A stretch of DNA of 64,000 nt. Source: CAVRQM01 sp963822705. Its GTDB lineage: Bacteria; Pseudomonadota; Alphaproteobacteria; Acetobacterales; Acetobacteraceae. Positions 7,660-15,166 of this stretch are shown here, piece after piece. Numbering within the stretch: position 1 is the stretch's first letter; each line of letters opens with the position of its first letter. The position numbers and the translations under genes were made by a program. The DNA lies in the NCBI GenBank assembly GCA_963822705.1, contig CAWGIX010000012.1, positions 186,001 to 250,000 of the forward strand, in the 5' to 3' direction. The notes beneath the pieces are model-generated. The model saw only the letters and a program-made list of their open reading frames with translations. It ran no database searches and was not told the DNA's origin.

Positions 7660-7750
7660 ATAGAAGGTATTTCCAGCAGGGATACCTGACGTTCTGCTTT
7701 CATATGCGCGCTTCGCGAGAGGAATTTCGCTCCTCGGTTATTGACGTGGC

Positions 7751-8221
7751 ATGATGGCCGACCTTTCTATCCATACGCCAGCTGCGGCTGCAGGTTACGA
7801 GACCGATTTCCATGCTTGGGCATTCCGGCAGCAGCGCTGTTGCGGGAAGGTCGGCTGCGCGAACTGGACTCTGGAAAATCTTGCCGAGGAGATCGAGACC
7901 TTGGGGCGCAGCGTGCAGCGCGAGCTGCGAAGCAGGTTGCAAGTGCTGCTGCTTCACCTGCTCAAATGGAAATATCAGCAGGGTCTTCGGGGCGCGAGTT
8001 GGGAGTTGACTATCATCGAGCAGCGGCGAGCGTTAAAGAAGCTGTTGGAGGAAAGCCCCAGCCTGCACAGCGGGCGAGAGCAGGCGATGTTCGATGCCTA
8101 TAGCGGCACCCTGAGACGCGCCGAATTCGAGACCGGGTATCCATCCGACGTGTTTCCCTCCTCCTGTCCATTCACTTTTGAGCGGACGATGGACGACTCT
8201 TTCTGGCCGGAGCTCGAGTGA
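7751..8221 (+). CDS. DUF29 family protein inside the sdh operon
   Basis: The 156-residue protein fits DUF29: ETDFHAWAF near the start, then ENLAEEIETLGRSVQRELRSRL, LLLHLLKWKYQ, SWELTIIEQRR, and at the end CPFTFERTMDD..FWP. Function of the family is unknown; members are common in cyanobacteria and alphaproteobacteria and often behave like mobile accessory genes. Residues about 26-37 do not fit the family in this frame, but the +1-shifted frame there reads AALLREGRLRELD, the usual DUF29 sequence. Two compensating indels (about 7826-7830 and 7870) therefore seem to have scrambled 12 residues while keeping the gene open. Its position between sdhA and sdhB is unusual. Confidence 0.85.
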   Translation: MMADLSIHTPAAAAGYETDFHAWAFRQQRCCGKVGCANWTLENLAEEIETLGRSVQRELRSRLQVLLLHLLKWKYQQGLRGASWELTIIEQRRALKKLLEESPSLHSGREQAMFDAYSGTLRRAEFETGYPSDVFPSSCPFTFERTMDDSFWPELE

Positions 8222-8257
8222 TGGCCGCAGTAGATTACGAGCAAAGCTAGGACCGAC

Positions 8258-9040
8258 ATGGCCGAATTCACCCTCCCCGCCAACAGCAAGATCCGCCCGG
8301 GCCACGATCATCCGGCCCCCGCCGGCGCCGCGCGGCCAAAGCAGTTTCGGGTGTATCGGTGGAACCCCGACGATGGCGAGAATCCGCGCACCGACACCTA
8401 CACGCTCGATCTGAAACAGTGCGGGCCGATGGTGCTGGACGCGCTGATAAAAATCAAGAACGAGGTCGACCCGACACTGACGTTCCGCCGGTCGTGCCGC
8501 GAGGGCATCTGCGGCTCCTGTTCGATGAACATCGACGGCACCAACACGCTGGCCTGCCTGAAGCCGATCGACGACATCAGGGGCGAAGTCAAAATCTATC
8601 CGCTGCCGCATATGGCGGTGGTCAAAGACCTGGTGCCCGACCTGTCCATGGCGTACGCCCAGTTGCGCAGCATCGAACCGTGGTTGCAGGCCGACACCCC
8701 GCCGCCGCCGGACGCCGAGCGACTGCAGACGCCGGAGGAACGAAAAAAGCTCGACGGGCTTTGGGAATGCATCCTGTGTTTCTGCTGCACCACCTCCTGC
8801 CCCAGCTATTGGTGGAACGGCGACCGCTACCTGGGGCCGGCCGTGCTGCTGCAAGCCTATCGCTGGATCGCCGACAGCCGCGACGAACGCACCGGCGAGC
8901 GGCTGGATGCGCTGCAGGACCCGTTCAAGCTGTATCGCTGCCACACCATCATGAACTGCACGAAAACCTGCCCCAAGGGACTGAATCCGGCGCAGGCGAT
9001 CGGCAAGGTGAAGCAGCTTCTGGTAGAGCGTGAGAGCTAG
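8258..9040 (+). CDS. sdhB: Succinate dehydrogenase iron-sulfur subunit SdhB
   Basis: SdhB passes electrons from FAD to quinone through three iron-sulfur clusters. The 260-residue protein shows the [2Fe-2S] motif SCREGICGSCSMNIDG..LAC (about residues 79-101). Two ferredoxin-like motifs follow, CILCFCCTTSCPSYWW and CHTIMNCTKTCPKGLNP, for the [4Fe-4S] and [3Fe-4S] clusters. An AGGA lies shortly before the ATG at 8258. It completes the sdhCDAB set despite the inserted DUF29 gene. Confidence 0.96.
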   Translation: MAEFTLPANSKIRPGHDHPAPAGAARPKQFRVYRWNPDDGENPRTDTYTLDLKQCGPMVLDALIKIKNEVDPTLTFRRSCREGICGSCSMNIDGTNTLACLKPIDDIRGEVKIYPLPHMAVVKDLVPDLSMAYAQLRSIEPWLQADTPPPPDAERLQTPEERKKLDGLWECILCFCCTTSCPSYWWNGDRYLGPAVLLQAYRWIADSRDERTGERLDALQDPFKLYRCHTIMNCTKTCPKGLNPAQAIGKVKQLLVERES

Positions 9041-9055
9041 CGAATCGGCGGTGCC

Positions 9056-9145
9056 GGAGGACCCTCACCCCAACCCTCTCCCAGAGGGAGAGGGAGAAGC
9101 ACTGCACCCTCTCCCTCTGGGAGAGGGCCGGGGTGAGGGTCCTCC
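9056..9145. repeat. Large inverted repeat (39-base arms) of the proteobacterial CCCTCACCCC type
   Basis: Two 39-base arms (9056-9094 and 9107-9145) are inverted copies with only two mismatches, around a 12-base loop. Each arm also contains its own shorter palindrome built on CCCTCTCCC/GGGAGAGGG. Repeats with the CCCTCACCCCAACCCTCTCCC core are scattered in intergenic regions of many Proteobacteria. It lies 16 bases behind sdhB and could act as the transcription end of the sdh operon. No U tract follows. Confidence 0.85.
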
Positions 9146-9266
9146 AGCCGCAAATCGGACCTGACAATGTACGCCAGGCGACATCGCCACCCAGCGCGCG
9201 GCGGCATGGCGCGACAGCCTGTTCGTCGACCATGCCATCTTTCGCACGGTCTGGGACAATTTCGCC

Positions 9267-9824
9267 GTGGTGATTCCCGGCAAGCTGTACCGTGCCAATC
9301 ACCCCACGCCGGGGCGGCTGGCGCGCTACAAGCGGCGCCTGGAATTGCGCACGCTGATCAATCTGCGCGGGCATCGGCGGTGCGGCTCCGATGCGCTGTC
9401 GCGGCAAGCGGCTGCACGGCTGGGGCTGGTGCATATGGACATGGCGTTCGAGAGCCGCGGCGCCCCGCACCGCGACCGCATCCTGCGGTTTGCGGACATC
9501 TATCGCACGCTCGAAACCCCGGCGCTGATGCACTGCAAGTCGGGCGCCGATCGCGCCGGGCTGGCCGCGGGTCTGGCCATCCTGTTCGAAGGCGGAACCG
9601 CGGCGCAGGCGCTCCGCCATCTATCCTGGCGCTACGGCCACTTTTCCCGCAGCCGTACCGGCATCCTGGACGCGTTCTTCGCGCTTTTTGCGCGTACCGC
9701 CGAAGGACAAAAGCCCTTTCTGGACTGGGTCGAACACGATTACGACGAGGCGGAGCTGCTCAGGAATTTCCAGGCGCAGGCTTTGCACAGCTTCGTCAAC
9801 GACCGGCTGCTGCGGCGCGAATAG
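9267..9824 (+). CDS. Tyrosine/dual-specificity phosphatase family protein, N-terminus possibly lost
   Basis: The protein carries the cysteine phosphatase loop HCKSGADRAG (Cys-x5-Arg, about residues 91-100), preceded by TLINLRGHR and by DMAFESRGAPHRD, as in the small tyrosine phosphatase-like proteins of alphaproteobacteria. It is probably cytoplasmic and its substrate is unknown. The first usable start is GTG at 9267. The in-frame sequence upstream, back to a TGA at 9162, reads LFVDHAIFRTVWDNFA, which looks like genuine coding sequence of this family but has no start codon. The large repeat ends just before this, so the original N-terminus may have been replaced. A second explanation is an indel upstream. 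Confidence 0.8.
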   Translation: MVIPGKLYRANHPTPGRLARYKRRLELRTLINLRGHRRCGSDALSRQAAARLGLVHMDMAFESRGAPHRDRILRFADIYRTLETPALMHCKSGADRAGLAAGLAILFEGGTAAQALRHLSWRYGHFSRSRTGILDAFFALFARTAEGQKPFLDWVEHDYDEAELLRNFQAQALHSFVNDRLLRRE

Positions 9825-9840
9825 GCGGGGCGCGGCCGCT

Positions 9841-10074
9841 CTACACAAAAATCCGGTACGCCGTGACCTTACCGTCCGGGGTGCGCAGCGACAGTTCGGC
9901 TCCGCGTTCCGCCTCGGCGATCAATGCCTCGTACAGACGCAACGCATTGCGCAGCACTTCCGCGTAGCTCGCCGCCTCGGTCTTGTCCTTCAGCCGCTGC
10001 AGCCGCTCCATGGCGGCTGGCGGCATGTCGAGCTGAACCCTCGTAGTGCCGCGCGCAGATGCGTCGCGGTTCAC
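9841..10074 (-). CDS. Small ribbon-helix-helix-like protein
   Basis: The 77-residue protein reads RVQLDMPPAAMERLQRLKDKTEAASYAEVLRNALRLYEALI, a beta strand followed by two helices as in Arc/MetJ-type DNA-binding proteins. The last part (GAELSLRTPDGKVTAYRIFV) may form a hairpin. The GTG at 10074 overlaps the stop of the upstream membrane-protein gene (GTGA), so the two are co-translated. No toxin partner is visible, which argues against a toxin-antitoxin pair. The function is not known. Confidence 0.75.
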   Translation of the reverse strand: MNRDASARGTTRVQLDMPPAAMERLQRLKDKTEAASYAEVLRNALRLYEALIAEAERGAELSLRTPDGKVTAYRIFV

Positions 10075-10427
10075 ACGAATTCCTGGTAGCCGCCCCGGCC
10101 CGAGGACCGACGGCCACGGCTGCCGCAGCAAGCCCCGTTGCGGGCTGCCCAGCGCTGGGCCTCCGCCCGCCAGGCGTCAAAGTTCCAGGCGCGGCGAGAA
10201 GCCCATTCGGCACGCACCCGCGTCCACCAGGCGGAGCGGCGCAGCAACAGCACCAAGCCCACCACGAGCGCGACTTTTACCGGATGGCTCACCACGATTG
10301 CCACGACCGCCACCCAGAACAATACTCTGAGCACGGTACCGAGTCGCGGCCCACGACCGTGGCCGTTGCCGCCGTTGTCGTCGTCCAGCGGGAAGTCGTC
10401 GCCGATGTTGATGGTGTAGCGGCTCAT
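10071..10427 (-). CDS. Small two-helix membrane protein, function unknown
   Basis: The 118-residue protein begins MSRYTINIGDDFPLDDDNGG, an acidic cytoplasmic stretch, followed by two hydrophobic segments (about residues 30-63: VLRVLFWVAVVAIVVS and VALVVGLVLLL) and a basic, Arg/Trp-rich tail. A strong TAGGAGG site lies before the ATG at 10427. I do not recognise a family. It is coupled by GTGA overlap to the ribbon-helix-helix gene. Confidence 0.7.
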   Translation of the reverse strand: MSRYTINIGDDFPLDDDNGGNGHGRGPRLGTVLRVLFWVAVVAIVVSHPVKVALVVGLVLLLRRSAWWTRVRAEWASRRAWNFDAWRAEAQRWAARNGACCGSRGRRSSGRGGYQEFV

Positions 10428-10601
10428 GTCGTGTCCTCCTAAGGCCACGAAGCCCAACATAGGTGGGATAGCCGGCGGGATCAATCATCTTCTGAGGGGA
10501 TTTTGATGAACAGGCAATCGCGTCCAAAAAGCAGGCGACCGGTGGTAACAGGCGCTGAACCGCTTCGGGAACCTCCGGCAGGCTCGGTCGCTTTGGCTGT
10601 G

Positions 10602-11084
10602 ATGAGGCGCAACGAGTTTGGCCGCCGTGGCCTGCTGGCACTTGCCGGGGTCCTCGCCGCAGTCGCACCCGCGGCTTCGCGCGCCGCGGCTGACTGGTAC
10701 CTGCCGTGGCGCTGGCGGGCCCGGCTGCTGATCGTGTTCGCGCCCAGCGAACACAACCGGTTGCTTCAGCAGCAGCGCTCCATGCTGAGTTCGGGGTCGG
10801 CCGGAAGTGCGGAGCGCAGCTTGGCCAGCATGGAGGTGATCGGCGATCACTCGTCGGACAGCCGCGTGACCGGCCGGGCTCTGCGGCTGGCTTTTGCCGT
10901 GCCGCGCGACAGGTTCACCGTCATTCTCGTCGGCCGCGACGGCGACGAGAAAATGCGGTCCACGTCTCCCGTCTCGGAGGATCGGCTGTTCGAGTTCATC
11001 AACTCGATGACCGTGCATGGCGGCGAGGAAGGGCAATCCGCGCAGCCGGCCCGCACTGCTCCCCGGTCGGCTCCGGCCCAGTGA
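10602..11084 (+). CDS. Exported DUF4174 family protein
   Basis: The first 30 residues form an export signal with a twin-arginine-like start (MRRNEFGRRGLLALAGVLAA) and an alanine cleavage region. The mature part reads WRARLLIVFAPSEHNRLL and later RFTVILVGRDGDEKMRSTSPVSEDRLFEFINSM, the thioredoxin-like DUF4174 pattern that lacks a CxxC. Role unknown, probably periplasmic. An open frame extends upstream to 10503, but the signal peptide supports the ATG at 10602. It overlaps the next lipoprotein gene by GTGA. Confidence 0.8.
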   Translation: MRRNEFGRRGLLALAGVLAAVAPAASRAAADWYLPWRWRARLLIVFAPSEHNRLLQQQRSMLSSGSAGSAERSLASMEVIGDHSSDSRVTGRALRLAFAVPRDRFTVILVGRDGDEKMRSTSPVSEDRLFEFINSMTVHGGEEGQSAQPARTAPRSAPAQ

Positions 11085-11608
11085 GGTTTGTTGCGCGGCT
11101 TTCGGCGCTGCTGCTGATTCTGCCGGTTGCCGCCTGCGGCTCCCTGCTGACCGAGGGCACGGCGGACACCGCGGGTATCGCGGGCACCGGCATCGCCGCC
11201 GCGGTCACGCACAATGCGCTGGTGGGCGCCGGCATCGGCCTCGGCGTCCAGTCGGCCGCCAATTTCGGCCTGAAATACGTGGAGCGGGACGCGCATGGGG
11301 CCGAGCAGGATCACATCGCGGCCGCAGCCGGAGCGCTTCCCGAGGGCGCAGCGGGGGTATGGTCCGTCAGCCATCGCGTGCCGGTCGAACGCGACGAGCA
11401 CGGCGCCCTGGTCGTGACGCGGATCTTTGCCGCTCGGCCGGGGCGCGGGGCCGGGTTCACCTGCAAGGAGATCGTGTTCTCAGTCGACCACGAAGCCGAC
11501 GACCCGCCGCATCGCGCGTTTTATGCCGCCACGGTCTGCCTGGACGGCGCTCGCTGGAAATGGGCTTCCGCGGAACCGGCCACCGAGCGGTGGGGCAGCC
11601 TGCAGTGA
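11081..11608 (+). CDS. Lipoprotein, first of a tandem duplicate pair
   Basis: The 175-residue protein has a lipoprotein signal (RFVARLSALLLILPVAACGS; lipidated Cys about residue 19). A small, Gly/Ala-rich segment follows that resembles membrane-associated glycine-zipper sequence (GTGIAAAVTHNALVGAGIGL). The C-terminal domain ends RWKWASAEPATERWGSLQ. The downstream gene is a paralogue. Starts and stops overlap as GTGA on both sides, so DUF4174, lipoprotein 1 and lipoprotein 2 are one translational unit. I do not recognise a named family. Confidence 0.75.
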   Translation: MRFVARLSALLLILPVAACGSLLTEGTADTAGIAGTGIAAAVTHNALVGAGIGLGVQSAANFGLKYVERDAHGAEQDHIAAAAGALPEGAAGVWSVSHRVPVERDEHGALVVTRIFAARPGRGAGFTCKEIVFSVDHEADDPPHRAFYAATVCLDGARWKWASAEPATERWGSLQ

Positions 11609-12109
11609 GACGCCGGGCCGTCGCCCCGGCGGCGCTGCTGCCGCTGCTGCTGCTTACAGGCTGCAGCACGGTGGCCGACATCACGGCGCTGGTCGCCGGC
11701 GGCGCCGCCGGCGGAGCCACCGGGAATCCGGCCCTGGGCTATGCCGTGGCGGTGGGAACCGATGCCGCCGCCGACTACGGGTTCAAGTATGTCGCGCGGG
11801 TCCGCCACCGTGCCGAGCAGAACGCCATCGCCGAGGTCGCCGGCACTCTGGCCCCCGGCAGACTCCGCGCCATGGCGCATCCGCCACGACATTCCGGTCG
11901 GCAACGAGCACGGCACGGTGCAGATCGTGCGGGCGATCGACAATCCGCTGGCGGAATGCCGCGAAATCGCGTTCAGCGTCGAAGACCCGCCCGACCCGCC
12001 GTCGTGGTTCGACGCCAGCATCTGCAAGCAGACGTTCGCGCAGGGCGAGCAGCGCTGGAAATGGGCGACGGCAGAACCGGCGGTCGAGCGGTGGGGTTTT
12101 CTGCAGTAG
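11605..12109 (+). pseudogene. Lipoprotein, second of the tandem pair, carrying a +1 frameshift
   Basis: The gene starts at GTG 11605 with a lipobox (LLPLLLLTGCST) and a Gly-rich segment, then GFKYVARVRHRAEQNAIAEVAGTLAPG, which parallels GLKYVERDAHGAEQDHIAAAAGALPEG in the first copy. Near a run of five C (11852-11856) the frame is lost. The +1 frame then continues the similarity (APWRIRHDIPVGNEHG, RWKWATAEPAVERWGFLQ) to a stop at 12109. Four C instead of five restores the protein. Sequence error is as likely as true inactivation. Confidence 0.7.
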
Positions 12110-12168
12110 GATTTTTTCCGGTACGAGGTGGGTCGTTGCCACCCGGCGCTGGTATACTGACGGCCAGC

Positions 12169-13599
12169 ATGAATCACGATCTGATCGTCTATGCGGTGGC
12201 GGGAGTCGTTATCCTCTGCGCCCTGCTCTCGCTGCTTCTGTGGCCACACAAGAGAGCTGACACGCAGCTGGAGTCGCTGCGCCGCGGCTTGACCGAACTC
12301 GACCAGGGGCTGCGGCGCGAAATCGCCACGGCCACTCAAGCCGGCCTCAAAACCGCGTTCGACCAGGTGCTGGCCGGCAATGCCGCGATGCACAACACGC
12401 TGAATGCGTTCCGCACACATGTATCGGACACGCTTGACCAGGCCGGCGGCACGACGAGTGCAGCGCTGTCCAACTTCGGCCGCGAGCAGGCAACACAGCT
12501 GGAGGGCATGAACACGCTGCTGCGCGAGCAGCGCGACACGCTCTCCCAGCGACTGCAATCCGGCTTCGACGGTTTTTCGAGAACGCTGCGCGAGGAGCAG
12601 GAACGCCTGCGCACGCTGGTCGCGCAGAAACTCGAAGACATGCGCTCAGGCAACGAACAGAAACTGGAGGCGATGCGCCAGGCGGTTGACGAAAAGCTGC
12701 AGGCGGCGGTGGAGAGCAAGGTGACGCAGAGTTTTCAGCGCGTCACCGAGCAGCTTGCGCAGCTGCACCAGGATATCGGCCAGGTGCAGAGCGTAGCCGG
12801 CCAGGTAGGCGACCTGAAGCGGCTGTTCAGCAACGTGAGCGCCCGCGGCGGCTGGGGCGAGGCGCATCTGGGCGCCGCCCTGGCCGACGTGCTGCCGGAG
12901 ACCGCGTACGCGCAGAACGTGCGCTTTCGCGAGGACCGTCGAGAAGTGGTCGAGTTCGCGTTGCGCGTGCCGATCAAGAACGCCGGACCGACCTGGCTGG
13001 CCATCAACTCGAAGTTTCCCATCGAGGACTACGACCGCCTGCTTCAGGCCGCACAGGACAGGGATCGGGCAGCTGAAGCGGAGGCCCGAAAGGCTTTGGA
13101 GCGCCGCATCCGGCTCGAAGCCGCCCGCATCGCCGAAAAATATATCTGTGCGCCGGAAACGGTCGAGTTCGCGGTGATGTATCTGCCATCGGAAGGGCTG
13201 TTCGCCGAGGTGGTGCGCAGCCCCGGCCTGGTCGAGGCGATCCGCCGCGAGCGCAAGGTCGCCATCCTGGGGCCGAGCCTGCTGGCGGCGTTCCTGCACA
13301 CGTTCCGGATCGGCCACGTGATGCTGGCGCTGGAGGCCAATGCCGGCGAGATCGAAAAGACGCTGCGCGCGGTCAAGACGGAGTGGACGGAGCTGGGCCA
13401 GTGCATCGACGCGATGGCACGAAACGCCAAGACTCTCGCGAACACGATCGACAAGACCAGGGTACGAACAAGGACGATTGGCCAGAAGCTCGACGCCATG
13501 GAGGCGCTGGCACCGGACCACGCCAAAGCTTTGCTGGGGGTGGACGAGGCGAAGCTGGCCACGCTTCCGTTCGACGACGAAGTCGTCGCGTCGCCATGA
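12169..13599 (+). CDS. rmuC: DNA recombination protein RmuC
   Basis: The 476-residue protein has one N-terminal membrane helix (IVYAVAGVVILCALLSLLLW), a long coiled coil (about residues 30-210, rich in Gln, Glu and Leu heptads), and the RmuC nuclease-like domain. Conserved parts include SARGGWGEAHLG, FALRVPIKN..WLAINSKFPIEDY and FVM-type YLPSEGLFAEVV. RmuC limits inversions at short repeats in E. coli. The start ATG at 12169 lies 11 bases behind a TATACT box, so a local promoter is possible. Confidence 0.93.
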   Translation: MNHDLIVYAVAGVVILCALLSLLLWPHKRADTQLESLRRGLTELDQGLRREIATATQAGLKTAFDQVLAGNAAMHNTLNAFRTHVSDTLDQAGGTTSAALSNFGREQATQLEGMNTLLREQRDTLSQRLQSGFDGFSRTLREEQERLRTLVAQKLEDMRSGNEQKLEAMRQAVDEKLQAAVESKVTQSFQRVTEQLAQLHQDIGQVQSVAGQVGDLKRLFSNVSARGGWGEAHLGAALADVLPETAYAQNVRFREDRREVVEFALRVPIKNAGPTWLAINSKFPIEDYDRLLQAAQDRDRAAEAEARKALERRIRLEAARIAEKYICAPETVEFAVMYLPSEGLFAEVVRSPGLVEAIRRERKVAILGPSLLAAFLHTFRIGHVMLALEANAGEIEKTLRAVKTEWTELGQCIDAMARNAKTLANTIDKTRVRTRTIGQKLDAMEALAPDHAKALLGVDEAKLATLPFDDEVVASP

Positions 13600-13678
13600 G
13601 CGTGCGCCCCGCATCACCACTGCTTGGCGCGACACCAGCTTCCTGTTTCCGGTCAGCGTCGGCGCTGGCAAAAGTGTG

Positions 13679-14377
13679 TCATGGGTTGGCTGCGACGGGC
13701 AGCGCGGATTCGTCAGTAACGGGCCGGCCCGTCACGTAGCGCCAGTGGTGCCACAGCAGCCGAGCGGCCAGCCCGCGATAAGGCCGCCACGGCTCGGCCA
13801 AGGCGCGCAGGGCGGCAGGGCTCGGGCGGCCCGGCAAGGATTTGAGATGCGCCGCGCCGGCCGCGAGGGCGAGGTCGCCGGCCGGGAAAACGTCGGGGCG
13901 CTCGAGCGCGAACAGCAGGTACACCTCGGCCGTCCAAACGCCGAGGCCACGCACTGCGCCGATCGCCGCCACAGCCGCAGCATCGTCCAACGCCGATATG
14001 CGCGCGGCATCCAAAGTCCCGTCCGCAAATGCGTCGGCCAGGGCCCGCGCAGCCAGGACCTTTGCGCGCGACAGACCTGCCTGCCGGAGTGCCACGTCGC
14101 CCGTACAGCGCAGGCCGAGCGGGGTAAGCGCGCCGGGGATAGCGGCGAGGCGGCCCCAGATGGCGGCGGCGGCACGGCTGCTGATCTGCTGCGCCATCAC
14201 GATCTGCAGCAGCCCGGCAAAGCCGGGCGGCCGGACCCGCCACGGCAGCGGGCCCGCCTGCCTCTCGATCTGGGCGAGATCGAGGTCGATCTCGCCCAGG
14301 CGGTCGAGCCCACCGCGCGCGCTAGGCGGCGGATACGGGAAGCCGGGAGCGTCCATGGCTTCGGACAAGCGTTGCAT
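13679..14377 (-). CDS. DNA-3-methyladenine glycosylase II (AlkA type, HhH-GPD)
   Basis: The 232-residue protein belongs to the helix-hairpin-helix glycosylases that remove alkylated bases. Visible parts: LLQIVMAQQISSRAAAAIWGRL (typical of AlkA), AGLSRAKVLAARALADAF, the hairpin LDDAAAVAAIGAVRGLGVWTAEVYLLF with catalytic Asp in the following DVFPAGDLAL segment, and WRPYRGLAARLLWHHW. It is divergent from the response regulator at 14427, with only 49 bases between starts. Confidence 0.9.
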   Translation of the reverse strand: MQRLSEAMDAPGFPYPPPSARGGLDRLGEIDLDLAQIERQAGPLPWRVRPPGFAGLLQIVMAQQISSRAAAAIWGRLAAIPGALTPLGLRCTGDVALRQAGLSRAKVLAARALADAFADGTLDAARISALDDAAAVAAIGAVRGLGVWTAEVYLLFALERPDVFPAGDLALAAGAAHLKSLPGRPSPAALRALAEPWRPYRGLAARLLWHHWRYVTGRPVTDESALPVAANP

Positions 14378-14426
14378 CGCATATCCCTGCCGTGCATCGC
14401 ACGCCGGCGCTATACCTGGGGCCATC

Positions 14427-15153
14427 ATGGACGCGTCCGCACCGCCGCCGCACATCCTGGTCGTCGACGACGACCGGGAGATACGCGACCTGCTGGCGCG
14501 GTTTCTGGAGCGCCAGCAGTTCCGCGTCACCACCGCGCGCGACGCCCGCGAGGCGCGGCGCGCCTGGCCCAACGGGAACTACCAGCTGGTGGTGCTCGAC
14601 CTGATGCTGCCCGGCGAGAGCGGCCTGGATTTCTGCCGCTGGCTGCGCGGCCAGTCGGACGTGGCCATCATCATGCTGACCGCCATGGGCGAAGAGACGG
14701 ACCGCATCATCGGCCTGGAACTCGGCGCCGACGACTATCTGGCCAAACCGTTCAACCCGCGCGAATTGCTGGCCCGGATCCGCGCCGTGCTGCGGCGCGC
14801 CACGCGAGGGCGCGCAGCGCCGCGAAGGCGAGACCGGCACGCTCGCGTTTGCGGGCTTCACCCTCGACCAGGCGCGCCGGCGGCTGCTGAGCCCGGAGGG
14901 GGTGGAAGTGCCGCTGACCGGTGGCGAATACGACCTGCTGCTGGCATTGGCGGAGCGCCCCAACAAGGTGCTGACCCGCGACATGCTGATGGACCTGCTG
15001 CGCGGGCGTCAGGTCGGCCCGTTCGATCGCGCCATCGACGTCGCTATCAGCCGCCTGCGCCGCAAGCTGGAGGATGACGGGCGACATGCGCAATTGATCA
15101 AGACCGTGCGCGGCGGAGGCTATGTGCTGGCCGCCGAGGTGTCGCGCGGCTAG
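14427..15153 (+). pseudogene. OmpR-family response regulator, frameshifted between domains
   Basis: The receiver domain is complete (ILVVDDDREIRDLLARFL, phospho-acceptor Asp in LVVLDLMLPGESG, Lys in LAKPFNP). Around 14795-14840 the frame is lost; the +1 frame continues TGTLAFAGFTLDQARRRLLSPEG and then the winged-helix output domain (PLTGGEYDLLLALAERPNKV, VDVAISRLRRKLED-type helix, VRGGGYVLAAEV) to a stop at 15153. Both halves are well conserved, so one extra base, real or an error, is the simplest reading. The partner histidine kinase follows after 13 bases and is intact. Confidence 0.8.
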
Positions 15154-15166
15154 GCGGTCAAGCGCA

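Noticed and set aside
7539..7754. 71-codon frame between sdhA and the DUF29 gene
   Set aside because: No protein-like features or family resemblance, and no suitable ribosome site; treated as non-coding.
9841..10427. Ribbon-helix-helix protein plus membrane protein as a toxin-antitoxin pair
   Set aside because: The membrane protein is 118 residues with an acidic N-terminus and basic tail, unlike known small membrane toxins, and gene order and coupling alone do not support it.
11852..11856. Programmed +1 frameshift at the C5 run of lipoprotein 2
   Set aside because: No slippery codon with a stop or rare codon next to it is seen, and many other simple indels occur in the window, so an error or decay is more economical.
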